From positions 11,972,664 through 12,036,663 of the forward strand of contig NC_030851.1 in NCBI RefSeq assembly GCF_000208745.1: 64,000 bases of DNA. The letters run 5' to 3'. Below the pieces are notes generated by a model, which made no database searches, was not told where the DNA came from, and worked only from the letters and a program-made list of their open reading frames with translations. Made by a program: the position numbers and the translations under genes. This document shows positions 50,899 to 64,000 of this stretch, in pieces (the stretch's first letter is position 1; each line of letters starts with the position of its first letter). The DNA comes from Theobroma cacao. Its lineage: Eukaryota; Streptophyta; Magnoliopsida; Malvales; Malvaceae.

Positions 50899-53800
50899 TC
50901 TACCTTTTAAGACTTTCCAACAGAAGATTCCAACTCTCATTGGGCTATTCCTTGCCATAATTTTTTCCAATGCTCATTCATGACCCCATTTCTTGGAATT
51001 ATAGTTCTACAGTAAGAAATGATAGAATATTCTCCATTTGGCCTCTATTTCCAAATGACCTTGTCCTCATAACAATCTATTATAAGGTTGTCACTAATAA
51101 TTCTAATCATATGATCCCACTAGTCTTTTTCCCACCCGAATAGGCTGCGTTTTAGCTCAATTCTCCACTTTCACTATCCTTTAGTCCAGTCACCATACTC
51201 CTTAACTTTGCAAACTTCGTTATTTGTTATGGCATAAATTATGGGGAAAGCTTGCCTCAAAATCAACCTTTCAATCCATTCCTTATTCCAAAAATCAAGA
51301 TAATCCCTTGTACTTAAAATGAAGCCAATCCCTTCTCGAAACAATGATGCTAGTCTCTCCCCCTTTTCTGATAGGTTTGACAATGTTTTTCAAGATGAGT
51401 AATTGTTTGTTGGGCTTCCCTGACACTGGTAACAGAGTGATAGAGTCTCCCTCATCCTTCTCAACTAAAGTCCTCATCCACCAACTATATTTCTCATTTT
51501 CATATCTCCATATCCATTTATTCAATAAGGCAGAATTCTTAGTCTACAAATTGACCCACCTAAACCCTCCAAACTCCTTGTATGTATAAAGTGTCCTCTA
51601 GTCCACATAATAAATCTTTCTTTCATCAGATGCCCTATTCCAAAGAAATCTTCGTTGAATTTTTTCTAGCTCCTAACTTACCCCTACCAGCGATTTGAAC
51701 AACGACTTATTAAAAACTTATAGACTAGTGAGGACTGAGTTAATGAAAGTGACTCTACCTCTTAAGGACAACATTCTATCCTTCCAACCTACTAACCAAT
51801 TTTCAAACTTTTCCACTACTGGCCTCCAGATATCTTTGAAATTGGTTTTGACACCTAAAGGCAGCCTAAGGTACCTAGATGGAAATTTCTCCCTTTTACA
51901 CCTAATCCTACTTGCCTATTCCACTGCTCTTTCCTCCTCAAGCCTTATCCTAAAGAGACTGCTTTTTTGAAATTGGTGTAAAGCCTTGAAATTAATTGAA
52001 AACATCTCAAAATTCTTTTTACGTTCCTAATTGATTCCCATTCTGACCTACACATAATGATAGTGTCAGTTGCAAACTGTAGATGTGAGACAACGAGCCC
52101 ACTAGTGTCTATATCTATTCTTTTATAGACACCTAACATAACCGCCTCACTCATGAGTATACTAAAAGCTTCAACGACACAGTTAAAAAGAAATAAAGAT
52201 AACGAGCATCCATGTTTGAGCCCTTTCCTTCTCCTAAACTGCTTGATAGGGATTCCATTGACCAGCATAGAAATCCTAACTGTTGAAATGAAAGCTCTAA
52301 CCCAACTTCTTCATTTCTTCCTAAACCCCATTTTACCTAGGATAAAGTCAAGAAGGTCTCAACTAATTATATCATAAGCTTTCTCAAAATCTACCTTGAA
52401 GAACAAACCCCTCTCTTGTCCTTCATCATGACATCCACTACCTTATTGGCGATAAGGGAACAATCGACAAGTTACTTACCTTTGATGAAAGCAAATTGTT
52501 GGTTACTGATTACTCCCCTATAACTAACCTTAATCTGTTAGCTAGTATCTTAGCAATAATTTTGTAGATGCTACCCACTAGACTTATAGGTCTGTAGTCC
52601 CTAATACTTTCTAAGGAAGTGCAATTAGGTATAAGGGTGATGAAAGGGGCATTAATATACCCCTCAATGTCCTCAATCTCGAAAAATTTGACAATAAATC
52701 TTATAAGTTCACATTTTCTTACTTGCCATTATTTTTTAAAAATGTTCAGATTGAAGCCATCCGGTCCTGTAGCTTTATACCCATTGCAAGAGTCAATGAC
52801 CTCCCTCACTTCTTTCTTCGTGATCTTCCTCTCCAACTCCTTGGCTCTACGTCTCTCCAACGTCTTGAGCTTACTGCTCAATTCCCTAACTTTTGCTTTC
52901 TTATCCTTTTTGTAAATTATTTCAAAATAATTTGCAATGCTTTCTTTGATCTGATAAGGTTTTTCTATCACTTGGTTCTCTATTTTAAGGTATGGAATGA
53001 AGTTAGATCTCCTCCTCAATGATGCAATTGAGTGGAGAAATCTAGTATTCCTATCCCCTTCCACATACCACTTCACCTTTGATTTTTGATGCCATTCCTT
53101 TTCCACATCTCTATGAAGTTTCCACAATTCTTCTCTTTTTGTCCTCACTATGTCTCTCCACTTTTTAGATGCAATCTAACAAGTATATCCTCTGCTGTGA
53201 TTCAATCTCCTTTATCCTTCTTTGAAAATCTCCTAACTTCCTATGCTACCATTCCCTGATCATGGGTTTGACTTTCTTCAATTTCCCTCAAATACCCCTT
53301 GAATTTCACCACTTTTATTTTTCTCCCCCTAAGCTTTTCTAAACATAGTATCAAAGGAGCTCTCATTCAACTAATGGTTGAAGAACTTGAAAGCTTGTGG
53401 ACCCTAATCCGTACAAATAGCCCCCAACACTACTAGGTTGTGGTTTGATAGTGATGTTGGTAATCTTCTCTAAACCATCTCCCTATGCCTATCTAAAATT
53501 TCCTCACTAACTAAGAATCTATCAAGTTTGCTAAAAGCCTCATTTTCCCTGAAATTCCTATATGTGAAGTTACCACCACTCATTAGCAAAGCAATTAATT
53601 CCATTTTCTGTATAAAGCCTTAAATTAGTCCATGGCATGGACATTGTAGCTATTGCCAATTCTCTTCCTTTTGTTAACCTTAACATTGAAGTCTCCCCTA
53701 GACACCACGGGCCTTCTATTGATCCCATAATCCCTTTTATCTCTTCCCACATTGTTTGTCTCTCATTATCAACATTTAGTGCATACATGTTCCTTAATCC

Positions 53801-54802
53801 GCATCTAAAGTTCTAATACTTTATCATACCCACCATCAGTAATAAATGCTTAGATTCAAAATAATGTTCAACAGCAAAAAATTGATCACTCCACATAGTT
53901 AATAATCCTCCTTATGCCCCTATTGAAGCAACAACTCTACTTTGATAGCTACCACTACCCTAAATTGACCTTACAGTTTTGCTGTCAGCATTTTTAATTT
54001 TTGTTTCTTGAAGAAACAACATATCAAGTTTTTCTTTTCTCACTAACTGTTTAACCACTCTTTTCTTTCTTTATTCCTTAAACCCTTAATATTCAAAGTA
54101 ATAATTTTCATGAAAAACTAAATTCAGACATAAAGAGAACTAAAAGTCATACCTCATTGTTTCAAGATGATTGTGGCTCTAATGAAGAGTGTTAACCTTT
54201 ATTTGCCCTTTCTAAATCCACTATCTTTTGAATCTCAAATTCTTTGTTGTCTAGAAAACCCAACCCTAACCTCTTTGATAGTTCCTAAATTTTCATAGCC
54301 TCAGTTCTTAGAGTTAAATTCCTTCTCTGAATGTTTGAGTAAGAAAATATGTTGTCAACTTGATTTTGGTGATGTTGTTCTAACCTTTTTAATCACCTTA
54401 CCTTTCTTTGACCTATTACTACTTTTCTTTAAGCTCCCTTAACTTTTCTTTGGGTTTATACAAATACTATTCATTGAATTTAAGCTAGCTATTGTATTGG
54501 AAAAATTTTCTTGCAAATTTGTTGCTGTCGAATCTAAATTATGAAAAGGAGACCATTCACTGATTTTGTAAAGATTTTCTTTTCTATTCTTCCAAGTTAT
54601 CATAAAACCTGAGAAATATCAGTTATCTTTTTTAGAAGTATGGTTTCCCAAACATGACTTGAGAGATGATTTTTTGTCTGTGATTGTTGTTGCCTTTAGT
54701 GTAGTGGAATTACCTTTTTTTTAGGCTATTTATGTCAATGCCTTTATTATTTATTTGCGGTTCACGAGCATAAATTGATATGTTGTTGGATTTGATATTT
54801 GA

Positions 54803-54916
<114 letters not shown>

Positions 54917-55193
54917 TGAAAGAGTTCATGGTTTTGTTTGCGATTGTAGTTTTAATGTTATCTTTCTATTATTATTAACTTTATTCTATTGGGTTTAATA
55001 TGGAGGGAAACATCAAGATTTCTTATCAAAAACCAACTTTATTCCCACAACCACTCCAAAGTTCTTTTCCAATGCTCTTTTTATGTATTTTTGGAAGTCA
55101 AAGTTGCTTCCCTCGGCAAAATGTGCCTAAAAATTCAGAAGGCAAACAAGAATTAGAAAAAAAAATGATTGAGTTTGGTTTTTGGTAACAGAA

Positions 55194-55345
55194 CCGAACT
55201 AATCGAGTTAGTTCGGTTTCGGTTAGTTCGGTTAGCTCTTCACTTTGGTTCGGTTTCGATTAGTTTCATAGATGAGTTCGGTTAATTCGGTTACTGGATA
55301 TCTAGTAACCGAACTAACCGAACTACCCGTTTGCACAGCCCTAAT
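55194..55345. repeat. GGTTCGGTT-type inverted repeat element fragment
   Basis: Arrays of ttcggtt and aaccgaa face each other. The central hairpin reads ggttaattcggttact, then a GATATC-centred loop, then agtaaccgaactaacc at 55277-55325 (15 of 16 bases pair). Such CGGTT-rich hairpins with a tgcacagccct end (55333-55343) are widespread in plant genomes as DNA-transposon fragments. Confidence 0.6.
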
Positions 55346-55369
55346 AACTGTTAATGGGACAAATGACAA

Positions 55370-55503
55370 CTATCTTTCCGTTAGTCTTAATGGTTTATTT
55401 AGCTTAAAATAAAAGTTTAAAGACTTGTTGAAATACAATAAAAGGAGGGAAGTTATATAAATAATCGTGTATAGTTCAAAAGTTTTTTAAGGTATTATGC
55501 CTT
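55370..55503. mobile_element. Half copy of MITE family B
   Basis: The right-hand half of family B is readable (ttagcttaaaataaaagttt, tacaataaaagg, then gttttttaaggtattatgcc). The left half is missing or too diverged. Confidence 0.4.
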
Positions 55504-55684
55504 TCAACTTCAAATATTTTTTTCTCTTCAACTTGTTCCTAAAATTTTGAAAATCATAAATAATGATTTTGTATAGAATATGTATAGAATTTAAAATTAA
55601 GTTTGTTTTAGTAAGTACTTGAGCAATTGATTAAGTAAATCTAATTAAAAGTAAATTGAACATAGATGCAACTTTTAAATAAAA

Positions 55685-56930
55685 ATTCAAATTCAGTAAA
55701 CAAAGATACTTTTCAACTTTTTTATTTTATCATCTATTAAAAAAAACTGTTTGGCTAAATAGAAAATTTGATTGTCTAATAAAATACATAATTTATTCAT
55801 CATTTCACTCCACAGTTTAGATTTAAATGATAAAACCTTGATTGAGGCCTACAATCACAAAAATAGTGTATATTAAAGAAGAATGTGTAATAAATACATA
55901 ATTTATTCATTATTTCACCATATAGTTTTTTTTTTTAAAAAAAAACTTGATTTAGATTTTGTAAATAAAGATAATTTCAGTTTTTATATTATCATTTATA
56001 AAAAAACTTTATTGGCTACATAGAAACAGAAAGGAAATTGATTGTCTAATAAATGCATAATTTATTCACCAATTCATCTTATAGTTTAAATTTTAAGAAA
56101 AATAAAGAAACCTTGATCAAGGCCTACCATTCAGAAAATAATATACATAAAGCAATTGAGTGCCTAATAAAATGCGTAATGTATTGACATAATACTTAAA
56201 AAAGTTCTTGAATTATTTAAAAAAATTCTTATTCTTTTATTACATCAATCAAGTTCATATACTTTTATTTTTTACTAAATAAGCCTTTATAAATAAACGT
56301 TGACTAACTGTCAGTAATCAAAACATCACTTTTCATTTTTATGTCATGTGGTGTTGAAATGACATGCATAATGGATAATGATATGACATGATCATATGAT
56401 ATTTTTCATATTTCACGTCAATACCGCGTGAATATAAAATAACAAGTAACTTTTTGATTAATAATAGTTAGTTAACTGTTAGTCATAATAACCTATTTGA
56501 CTCAAAATAAAAATACAAAGACTAAATTGAACACAATAAAAGAATAAAGATTTATTTAAATTTGTTAAAATAATTTAGGAGTTTTTTTAAAAATATTATG
56601 CCCAATTTATGAATTATTTTGTTTATAGTTTATTTAAAAAAAAAAGCCTTGATTGAGACCCACAATAACAAAAATAATACCTTTCATTTTAAGGGAAAAA
56701 ACTACTGCATATATTTTTTAAGTACAAATTACAATAAACATGGATAATTTGAATTTATCATCTATCAAGCAAACTGTTAGGTTACATAAAAAAAATATTG
56801 TCTACTAAAATGTATAATTTATTTATCATTTAATCACATTGTAACTTGAATACAAAAAGCCCTTCAGTAAGGCCTATACGGAAATAATACATTTTATTAT
56901 AGGGGAAAAAACTACTATTTACCTAGAAGC
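55685..56930. repeat. Diverged tandem array, about 260-base unit, interrupted by a MITE
   Basis: A shared order recurs three times: a caagat/aagata lead, tatcatctattaaa, ctgtttggctaaatag, ttgattgtctaataaaat with cataatttattca, then a ccttgattgaggcctacaa end. Leads are at 55690, 55955 and 56720. The smaller cataatttattca subunit appears more often (55790, 55896, 56057 and in altered form 56172, 56812). The gap between the second and third units holds MITE family B copy 2. Units are clearly diverged, so the array is old. Confidence 0.55.
56186..56603. mobile_element. Long-TIR MITE, family B, copy 2
   Basis: Inverted ends: left gacataatacttaaaaaagt, right inverted gggcataatatttttaaaaa; inner TIR ttattcttttattac against ttattcttttattgtg. 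Shares interior words with copy 1 at 14690-15115, including ttttgattaataa and gactcaaaataaaaata. Inserted in the tandem array. Confidence 0.7.
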
Positions 56931-57781
56931 ATACATCCGTGTGGTCTATGTTACACATCATGGTAATAATTAGAGAAGCAAATATGTTGAATTTATAGCT
57001 ATTAATTTGTTTTCTGTAGAATAAAATATCTCTTTAAGCAAAAGCAACATATTTTTAAACTACATAAGTAAATATAATAACATATATTAACATAAATATT
57101 GCCGTCATCTCTCTTGCTTTGTTTTCTAATCATCTTTTTTTTCTTCTTAATTAATATGAATAAATAACCATTCTTAATTGCATAATTGAAGTATTTACTT
57201 AACTTTTATATTCATCTTTTTGAAATTAAAAATTATAAAATATTTGGTCATATAATATTTTATCTTTAAAATTTAATTAAATGAATATACAATATATAAG
57301 AATGTGTATATATATTAATAAGATAATAGATTAATAAGGATATGTATAAATTTTATTCAAAATAAAAGCAATTTTTTCTATTGATGAAGTGAATTTTGTG
57401 TAGTATAACTCGAAGAAAATAATTGAAAATTACAAAACAAAGAAATTTAAGAAAATAAAAAAGAAAGAAAATTAGAGTTAATTAAAATTTAATTGTATAA
57501 CAAGAAATGCATTGCATTTTATGGGTTGAAAGCTAATTGCAATCAGAAAAGGATGTGAGTGGCACTGAGAAGCAGGTAAATGGTGGTTTGATTAAGAAAA
57601 GGAATTCCTTTTGGGAGGGGAATCCATTAATATTAACAAAGACGCCTACTTCATTTCTTCTCCACGTTTGCTAGTTTTCACAGAAATGTACGAGAAGAGG
57701 AAACTAGAAGACTGAATGTGACCCAATATTCAACCGCTAATGATGGCAAGCAGCTAACTGAAAACATTTGTCTACGTCTCA
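56931..57781. other. AT-rich intergenic and probable 3' UTR of the Nudix gene
   Basis: Nothing recognisable. Frames overlapping 57718-57938 are shadows of the last Nudix exon. Confidence 0.6.
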
Positions 57782-60700
57782 TTAACCCTGCACAATACAC
57801 TTGGTCAAAGACATCTGATGCTCTGCCAGGGCATCCGCCGCTGGGAACATGGGGAGATCCGCCAGCTTTTCTGCCCTCCCACTCATCCTGTCTTTCTTGA
57901 TGCCTGCTAAGAATACTTGAAGAGCATCTCTCATCCACTCATACCGGCAAAATTTATACGCTTCTTCTGGGGAAAGCTGTAAAGACAAACAATAATAAGT
58001 CATCAAACAGTTCACTCATATACATAGTTCAAATATAATTATATGATTAAATTGGCAGAAAGTACAAGGTACTAATCAAGTTCTAGTGGTCATAAAGGCA
58101 AATCCATCTTCTAGACTGTTCCCCAAACATGCTAACAACTATAATAACTGCCTAGAAAATGTTGCACTTCGGGCATCGCGAAGATCATTTATCATTTTAT
58201 GTTAAAGGCAATCTTCTCCATATGGCCAATATGTGCGATGTGTGAGTTAGATTCCTAAAGTCTAGTTAAACCTTTATTTTTCTTACTGACCCATTTCCTC
58301 TTGTAGGTAGTCTGCTCTGCCCATGACTCAAGTTCTTCAGTCACCTCCAAGGCAAACATATAACCTCTACAACCACCTTCCAGGCTGCAGCTGTTCTGTT
58401 TGCTCTTGCTTCTAAACTCCCAAACTCCTAGTCGATTCTCCTGAATCAAGTGAATGGCTCCATTATATATTGAAAACACAGATTTATGTAAACAATGTCA
58501 GTCCAACATAATAACATGATACATCATCTGCACCTGTTACTGTCAGCACGCAGCAATGATTTTGTGCAGTTTAAGTACAAGTAGAAATACAGGTACCTAA
58601 ATATTGGAATGAAAACCTCATAAAATTTTCTGCATTATCAAACGTGGATATGTGTAAAAGATTACAAGACCAAAGCAAAACTCATTCCATTTTGAAATAT
58701 GGAAGAGGGCAATTCAAAACAGGAATCGTTTTAGATGCTGTTGAAACTTGTGCACCAACTACTGAGCCATGTGCTTTAGATGAAAGGGAAGCAGCTATAC
58801 AGCTTCATATTAGCACGAGTCATGAGTAGCATACATATTTCAACAGCTCATGCTCATTGAACTTGTAAAGAAAAGAAACATGCGCAGGATCAGCATAACA
58901 ATTTTGACTGCAGCGAGCAGCAGACCAACACCGTATGGTTGCCTCATGTCCCATTTTCCTTTCTAAGATAATTTCATCTTTTTCCGTTTCTTCGTGTGAC
59001 CATAATCAATGTTTCATCATGCCATAGAGCATATCTGATAAGTAAAACTTATTTATATCCAGATTCATAAGTAAATTACCATTTTCATCGAATTAAAGAC
59101 CCTCAACCTGCCAGTACTGACTGATTATAATTGAAACCAGTCGAATTCTTTTACTGCATACATCTGGGAAGAGACATATGTTGAACAAGAAATTTAGATG
59201 GATTAATGAATCAAACAATATAGATTAGCCAGAGCCAATAAGCATTAGCTTTACCGGTAATTTAGGAGCAAAAAAGGGGTATTAAACACACTTCAATGTA
59301 ATATTTCTTGCAACTTCAAGTATGAGTCGCTTGTTCTTCTGCATAAGAATTAAAATCTTTTGGCTTGGCTGGACGTGACTTCTAAAGTTTAGCCTGAATA
59401 TTTTCCATTCTCCAACTACCTAGCCAACAGCCCTCATGGCAATTTAGAAAGGCGTTGTATATTCTTTAGATTTCTTAAAGCGTCAACTTAATTAAAAGGA
59501 GAAGAAGTTAGATAACTCCAGTATCCATAATATGATTATTAAATAATTGCTTATAATTCCGGATGAGACATTAAATGTAATAAGCAAGAGTATTCATAAT
59601 AGAAGTTAGGCAGTCATGCCTATGCCAAGAAGGGATACTGAAACCTACATCAAGTATTCCTTTCACTCCGGCTTCCTCCAAGGCCTCGCGACATGCAGCT
59701 TCATGAACAGTCTCATCATCTTCCCATCCACCCTGACCATCACATAAAATAAACAACCTTGACATCAGCATTTCCATCCATAGTACGGTTCTCATATCAG
59801 TGCATCAGATAGAGTAAATAGTCTAGTATCCAATGCGGGAACAGAGGAGTGGGAAGATAAGTATATACCTTAGGGAACACAAGATCATCACGATTGGGCG
59901 TGGATATCATGAGAACAGTAATCCTGCTGGTGACATTGCCGTTTCTATCCTCAACATCTTTCTTGAGTCTGTATGGAATACACCTGTTTTTCGCACCAGA
60001 CGGAGCAACTGAGTAAAAAAGACCACAGAGACAAAGCAGCTATGCAGATGTTTATGTAAGAAGAATATGCATCTATAAAAAGTAGTACGTGGGGTAGCAG
60101 CTGATAATATTACACCTCTTCTAAAGATTCCAATAAGTCAATCTGTAAATGATATTTCGCACTTGCTTATACATTAAACTGAAGGGTGCTTGTTACCTGC
60201 TTTATTTCAAACAAGTAATTAGATCAATTTCATCATTTAATTAGACACCCGTGTTAATTAACCCAGCCAATCCTGCTTCTTTCCACCTCCACCCCAACCA
60301 CCCTCTCAAGAAAAAATATTACTTTAATGCATCAAATTATTCTATTTTATCTTTTCTGTATAAAAGCATGACCAACGGTATCCTTATTGTTTTTATTTTT
60401 TATTTTTTTCTAAAAGACCTTGTAGAAGAAATGGATGTGGAGAAATTAAATATCAAGATAAGAAGGGGCCATAGAAAGTCAATGCAAGGGTCCATCTCTG
60501 TTTTAGTGTTTATAGCGAAAATTGACATAAAAGCAAAGGTACAATCATGTGAACCACAGTAATTTGGCACCTCTGTTATTTTGCTCTCTTTTCTGTTTGA
60601 AAAGATGATGCTTGCCACTAATTCATAACACCCATAAGGAAGACAAGGGACACCCTATCCAGCTGAAATTATGTTGTTATTATCAACACTTAGAATAAGG

Positions 60701-60905
60701 TTACTACAATGGCATTACTTGTTAATTTTCACAGGCTAGAGATGTAAGAAGAGAGGCAAGAACAAGAAGCAGAACATAAGGAAAAGAATAAAAAAAAAAT
60801 AAAAAGAGAAACAAGTGGTGAAATTTGAGATTACCCAGCTACAAGCCTCAGATGATCCTCGTACCGTTGTCTGTGTCTCCCTTTTCGTGCCGGTAGAAAC
60901 GACAT
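57782..60905 (-). CDS. Nudix hydrolase, mitochondrial NUDT12/13/16-like, 5 exons, 204 aa
   Basis: Exons are 60905-60835, 59983-59869, 59732-59649, 58440-58291 and 57976-57782, with GT-AG ends and a continuous frame. The start is MSFLPARKGRHRQRYEDHLR. The Nudix box at residues 63-85 is complete (GGWEDDETVHEAACREALEE then AGV; consensus GX5EX7REUXEEXGU), so metal binding and catalysis are expected. Downstream, LGVWEFRSKSKQ and CRGYMFALEVTEELESW and the EAYKFCRYEWM block match the NUDT12/13/16 group, about 180-205 aa in Arabidopsis; these hydrolyse nucleoside diphosphates linked to another moiety, often dinucleoside polyphosphates. The exact substrate is not readable here. Exon 4 ends at GT/CAGT, a legal but less common donor, chosen over a GTAAGA two codons on because only it keeps the frame (KRKW then LSPEEA). 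Confidence 0.92.
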
Positions 60906-61180
60906 GAGATACTGTCTGCAGCATCCCAAAATACATAAACAAAAGAAAGATGATTAATTAAGTTACAACAAGAGCAGAAGATTAGAGATGCAAAGAAATA
61001 GTGGTTACCTGGATTGTTATATTGGGTGATCAAAAGCTGCATTCAGTGAGAGAGAAGCAGAAAATCTTGACCCTTTAGGTGAAAGCAACAGGGAAGCTTT
61101 TCGGTTTAAGACCAAAGCAATGAGAAAGCATAAAGAATGAGGAAAAAAGTTGGCATGCTCCGAGTTTTTAATAGGAAAGA
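60906..61180 (-). promoter_or_regulatory. 5' leader and promoter of the Nudix gene
   Basis: A probable leader intron has donor CCAG/GTAACC near 61008 and acceptor gctgcag just above the ATG at 60905. A TATA-like TATTAAAAA lies near 61166-61174. Both are inference from sequence context. Confidence 0.4.
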
Positions 61181-61715
61181 GGAGGAAACAAGCAAGTCAA
61201 TAACGGCAACGGCTACAAAGATTTTTATTTTCTGGTAAGAGTTTTAAAAAGAAGAGAATGTTGGAGTGCTCCTTCACAGAAATTGTCTCGTTTTACCAGC
61301 AGGAGAGAAAGAGAAGGTTTCAGCGGGGACCAAATCAACGGAACTACCCTCAGCCAGGATTTTAAAATTCCTGGTACTGCTGTTATTCAAAACTGTGACT
61401 TTTGTGGGATGATTGAATCATGAAACATGATCCTCATCTTTTCCTCAAAGAAATACTTTCCAGTGTTTTCCAATCTGCTTTCTTCTAATCTGTTGTTTTT
61501 ATAAGGCGAAGGACGTCGTCTATCATGGAACCATCGTCACAGGGCCTTTTCCACCGTCTAATTTAAGTTGGGGAACGGTCCCCTCTGACTCATCATTGCT
61601 TTCCTTGAAGACTAGGAGTTGACTTGGGCATGTAGTGAAACATTGTTCCTTCATAAAACTTGGCTTTCATTATGCATTTAACACGCAAGACTTGAATTGA
61701 GGAATACTTTAAAAA
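61181..61715. other. Intergenic
   Basis: No gene or repeat recognised. A 65-codon minus-strand frame at 61593-61790 overlaps the MITE edge and is not supported. Confidence 0.5.
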
Positions 61716-62293
61716 AATAAAATATATTAACATCTTTTTAAGTTTTTTAATCATAATTTCACACCTATCTATTAATTTTAAAATATACAATCCTTTAAAA
61801 AATATCTTTCCAAATGTTTTTATTAATTTAATTACATTACAATATTAAAAAAATAATTTTATCTTTCATTAATTTTAAAAATTACAAATTATAATTTTTT
61901 AAATAAAAAAACACTCTCCTCTATCTTTCACCGGTCAACCACCCCACTAGCCAGAGTGTGCCAGATTTGGCCAAATTGCGCTCTATTGAGGAGCACCCAT
62001 CGCGGTGCCCCCTGAGAGCATAGGTCTTTGTGCTCCCTAGGAGCATCGATCTGGTGTTCCCCATTGTGGTGCTCTCCAAGAGAGCACTAGGGAGCACGAT
62101 TTGGTGCTTCTTTGGGATTGTTGGTCGGGGTAAACGTACATTACCAATAGGCTTGAAAATTTTTTTTTTTTAAACATTACACATTTTTTAATTAACACTA
62201 TTTATACGTTTAAGATAGATTGTTTATTTTGAAAATTATTGAACTCAAGTGTAATAATGCATAAAAATAAAAAAAGTCAATATGTTTTATCTT
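61716..62293. mobile_element. Long-TIR MITE, family C, copy 2
   Basis: The ends pair as inverted repeats (left ataaaatatattaacatctt, right inverted agataaaacatattgacttt). The inner GC-rich core at about 61925-62130 carries short palindromes around ggtgctc and gagcac, as in copies 1 and 3. Confidence 0.7.
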
Positions 62294-63238
62294 AAAAAAT
62301 GTAGACGAAAAAGGAAGACCATATCTTCCAAAATGAAGGAAAAAGGTTTATGTTTTCTTTTAGGCAAATAAGAACGTAAGGAATAACATATGATAGTAGG
62401 CCATGATAGAGGAGCATAAGAAGCGAAAGAGAAAGATGCCGAAAGGGAACAACAAAAACACTTCCATCAACCAACGTCTTCAAGAATTGTCCGCTACTTA
62501 TGGCACCAAAATAGTTGTTAACGAAATTTTATTTGATAATTATAACAACTAAATAATTGTAGATGATATCTATGAATCCAATAGAAATTATAGTTGATGT
62601 AAACCCCGTCCTGTGATATATGCCAAAGGCGTTTACTCTTAGGTCAACTCCTGAAAATTTAAAAATTAAAAATTAAAAAAAAAAAAAGCAATTCGGTTAT
62701 AATATCAAACTTGGCGGGAAAAACGCCCAAATGTCTAACCACGTGAAAACTTGGGGGCCCATCACGCCCTTATCCAGTCCAGTCGGTGATTACGGCAACC
62801 GACGTGCCAATATCCCATCGTCAAATTTAACTCGTTAATTTACAAGTTGCTAGTATGTATGCATGAATTACATCATATAGGCATAGAAAAATTTGGAGTT
62901 GCAATAATATCTAGGCATGCCTTAGCTCTTTGCTCATAAGAAAATTGAAAAAGGAGCTTTCAATTGTGTTATCATACTTAACATCCAAGAGCGCCTAAAT
63001 ATTCAGACAGATGGGTTTGTTTGATGAAGTCAAAATGAGATCCAACCAAATAAGGAACCTTACCTTTACCCTCTTCATTTCCTTAACCAATTTCCCATAA
63101 GACCCTATAAAAGGAGAAGGCATAGCTGTTTGCGACTTGCAATCACCCTTGACACACCTCAATAAATGTTTTGGACCATCGAGATGTTCATGGTCCAATG
63201 GTAACATGTGGTTTAGGATCGACCTATTTAAAGCAATA
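62294..63238. other. Intergenic between two MITE copies
   Basis: No gene supported; short frames at 62292-62483 and 62995-63207 have no recognisable content. Confidence 0.5.
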
Positions 63239-63842
63239 AGAATAAAATATCTTTATCTTTTTAATTATAATTCTAAATGAGTCTATTAATTTTTAAAATA
63301 GACACTTTATCTCAAAAAAAATCTTTCGCTAAACACATAAGTCCAACCGTTTATATTTTGTTTGTTTGATAACATTACAATATTAAAAAGACAAATTTAT
63401 CCTCTATTAATTTTAAAAATTACTGTTATATCTTTTAAAAAAAAATTTCAAGGAAGCACCGAGCTCAAGATTTGAGAGGGGAGCACTGGATCAATGCTCC
63501 CTTTTTGGCCTCTCTTGGGTGCTCTCGTCTTTAGGAAGCACCAAATCTGGTGCTCCTCTCTCTTAGGGAGCACTAAATCAGTGTTCCTAAAGGTGCTCCC
63601 TTCCCCTAAGGAGCATCAATGCCCTTAGAGAGCACTTGTCGTGGGGTGGTCGACGAGTGAAAACGTTACCAACTGACAACATTGTTTGAGAAAGAAAAAA
63701 GAAAGATGATAGAATATTTTAATCATTTCATTAATTCTATTGACAATGTTTATACTTTTAGAGCAGAGTCTCTATTTCGAAAATTAATGGATCCGGTCGA
63801 AATTATGATTAAAAGTTAAAACAGTAAGGATATTTTATCCAA
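63239..63842. mobile_element. Long-TIR MITE, family C, copy 3
   Basis: Ends: left gaataaaatatctttatct, right inverted ggataaaatatccttactg; next block ttaatttttaaaatagacac against ttaattttcgaaatagagac. The core at 63440-63640 holds ggagcactggatcaatgctc (63480) and agcaccaaatctggtgct (near 63537), both near-palindromes. Confidence 0.75.
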
Positions 63843-64000
63843 AAACCGAAAAAGGACTTAGGGATAGGGGGAGGGGAGAGGGGTGGTTTTCCCACGCAAG
63901 ACTTATATGACCCAAAGCCACCTAAGATCATCCGCAAATTCTTTAAGGTCAAATGATAGAATTTAAAAAAAAAATTATCAAACAAGTTAACTGGTAAATT

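Overview
This window is plant nuclear DNA, most likely from a dicot. The host genes are spliced, with GT-AG introns and AT-rich intergenic DNA. The recognisable products are plant-specific: an ankyrin/PGG membrane protein, a PUB43/44-type U-box ARM ligase, a LEP-type ERF, and a plant mitochondrial-type Nudix hydrolase. Most of the rest is transposable-element DNA in various stages of decay. A woody rosid, possibly Malvales, would fit, but that is an impression and not something the sequence proves.

Layout. 1-10.3 kb is retroelement debris: a gypsy-type LTR end, a fragment of another LTR, a broken plant-transposon-protein gene, and a decayed Ty1/copia element with one LTR. 11.2-12.7 kb is the ankyrin/PGG gene. 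16.3-17.1 kb is a four-exon gene for a small, probably mitochondrial, single-pass protein. 19.1-23.1 kb is the U-box/ARM E3 ligase with a long, probably spliced 5' leader. 23.4-34.3 kb is a decayed, once-autonomous Helitron carrying Rep/helicase and RPA70-like genes; it was later hit by a tRNA-derived SINE and by a long-TIR MITE. 35.6-36.5 kb is the intronless AP2/ERF gene, followed by about 6 kb with no recognisable gene. 42-55 kb is two L1-type LINE remnants. The larger is split by a solo LTR, which is itself split by an inverted solo LTR of the same family, giving a near-palindrome of about 2.8 kb. 55-57 kb is a GGTTCGGTT hairpin repeat and a diverged tandem array. 57.8-60.9 kb is a five-exon Nudix hydrolase gene. 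61.7-64 kb holds two more copies of the same MITE that sits in the Helitron.

All five host genes are on the minus strand. They do not form an operon or an obvious pathway. Two (ankyrin/PGG and U-box/ARM) belong to families linked to stress, immunity or senescence, one (ERF) is a developmental regulator, and two are small, probably mitochondrial proteins. Splice sites were chosen by hand from frame continuity plus GT/AG, so transcripts should be used to confirm them.

I did not find a clearly new biological system. The most unusual structures are: (1) the Helitron with both ends proposed and a Tyr in place of one His of the Rep HUH motif; (2) a MITE family whose GC-rich core is a chain of short GGAGCA...TGCTCC palindromes; (3) clusters of the palindrome ATGTATCGATACAT in two unrelated elements; and (4) the nested inverted solo LTRs.
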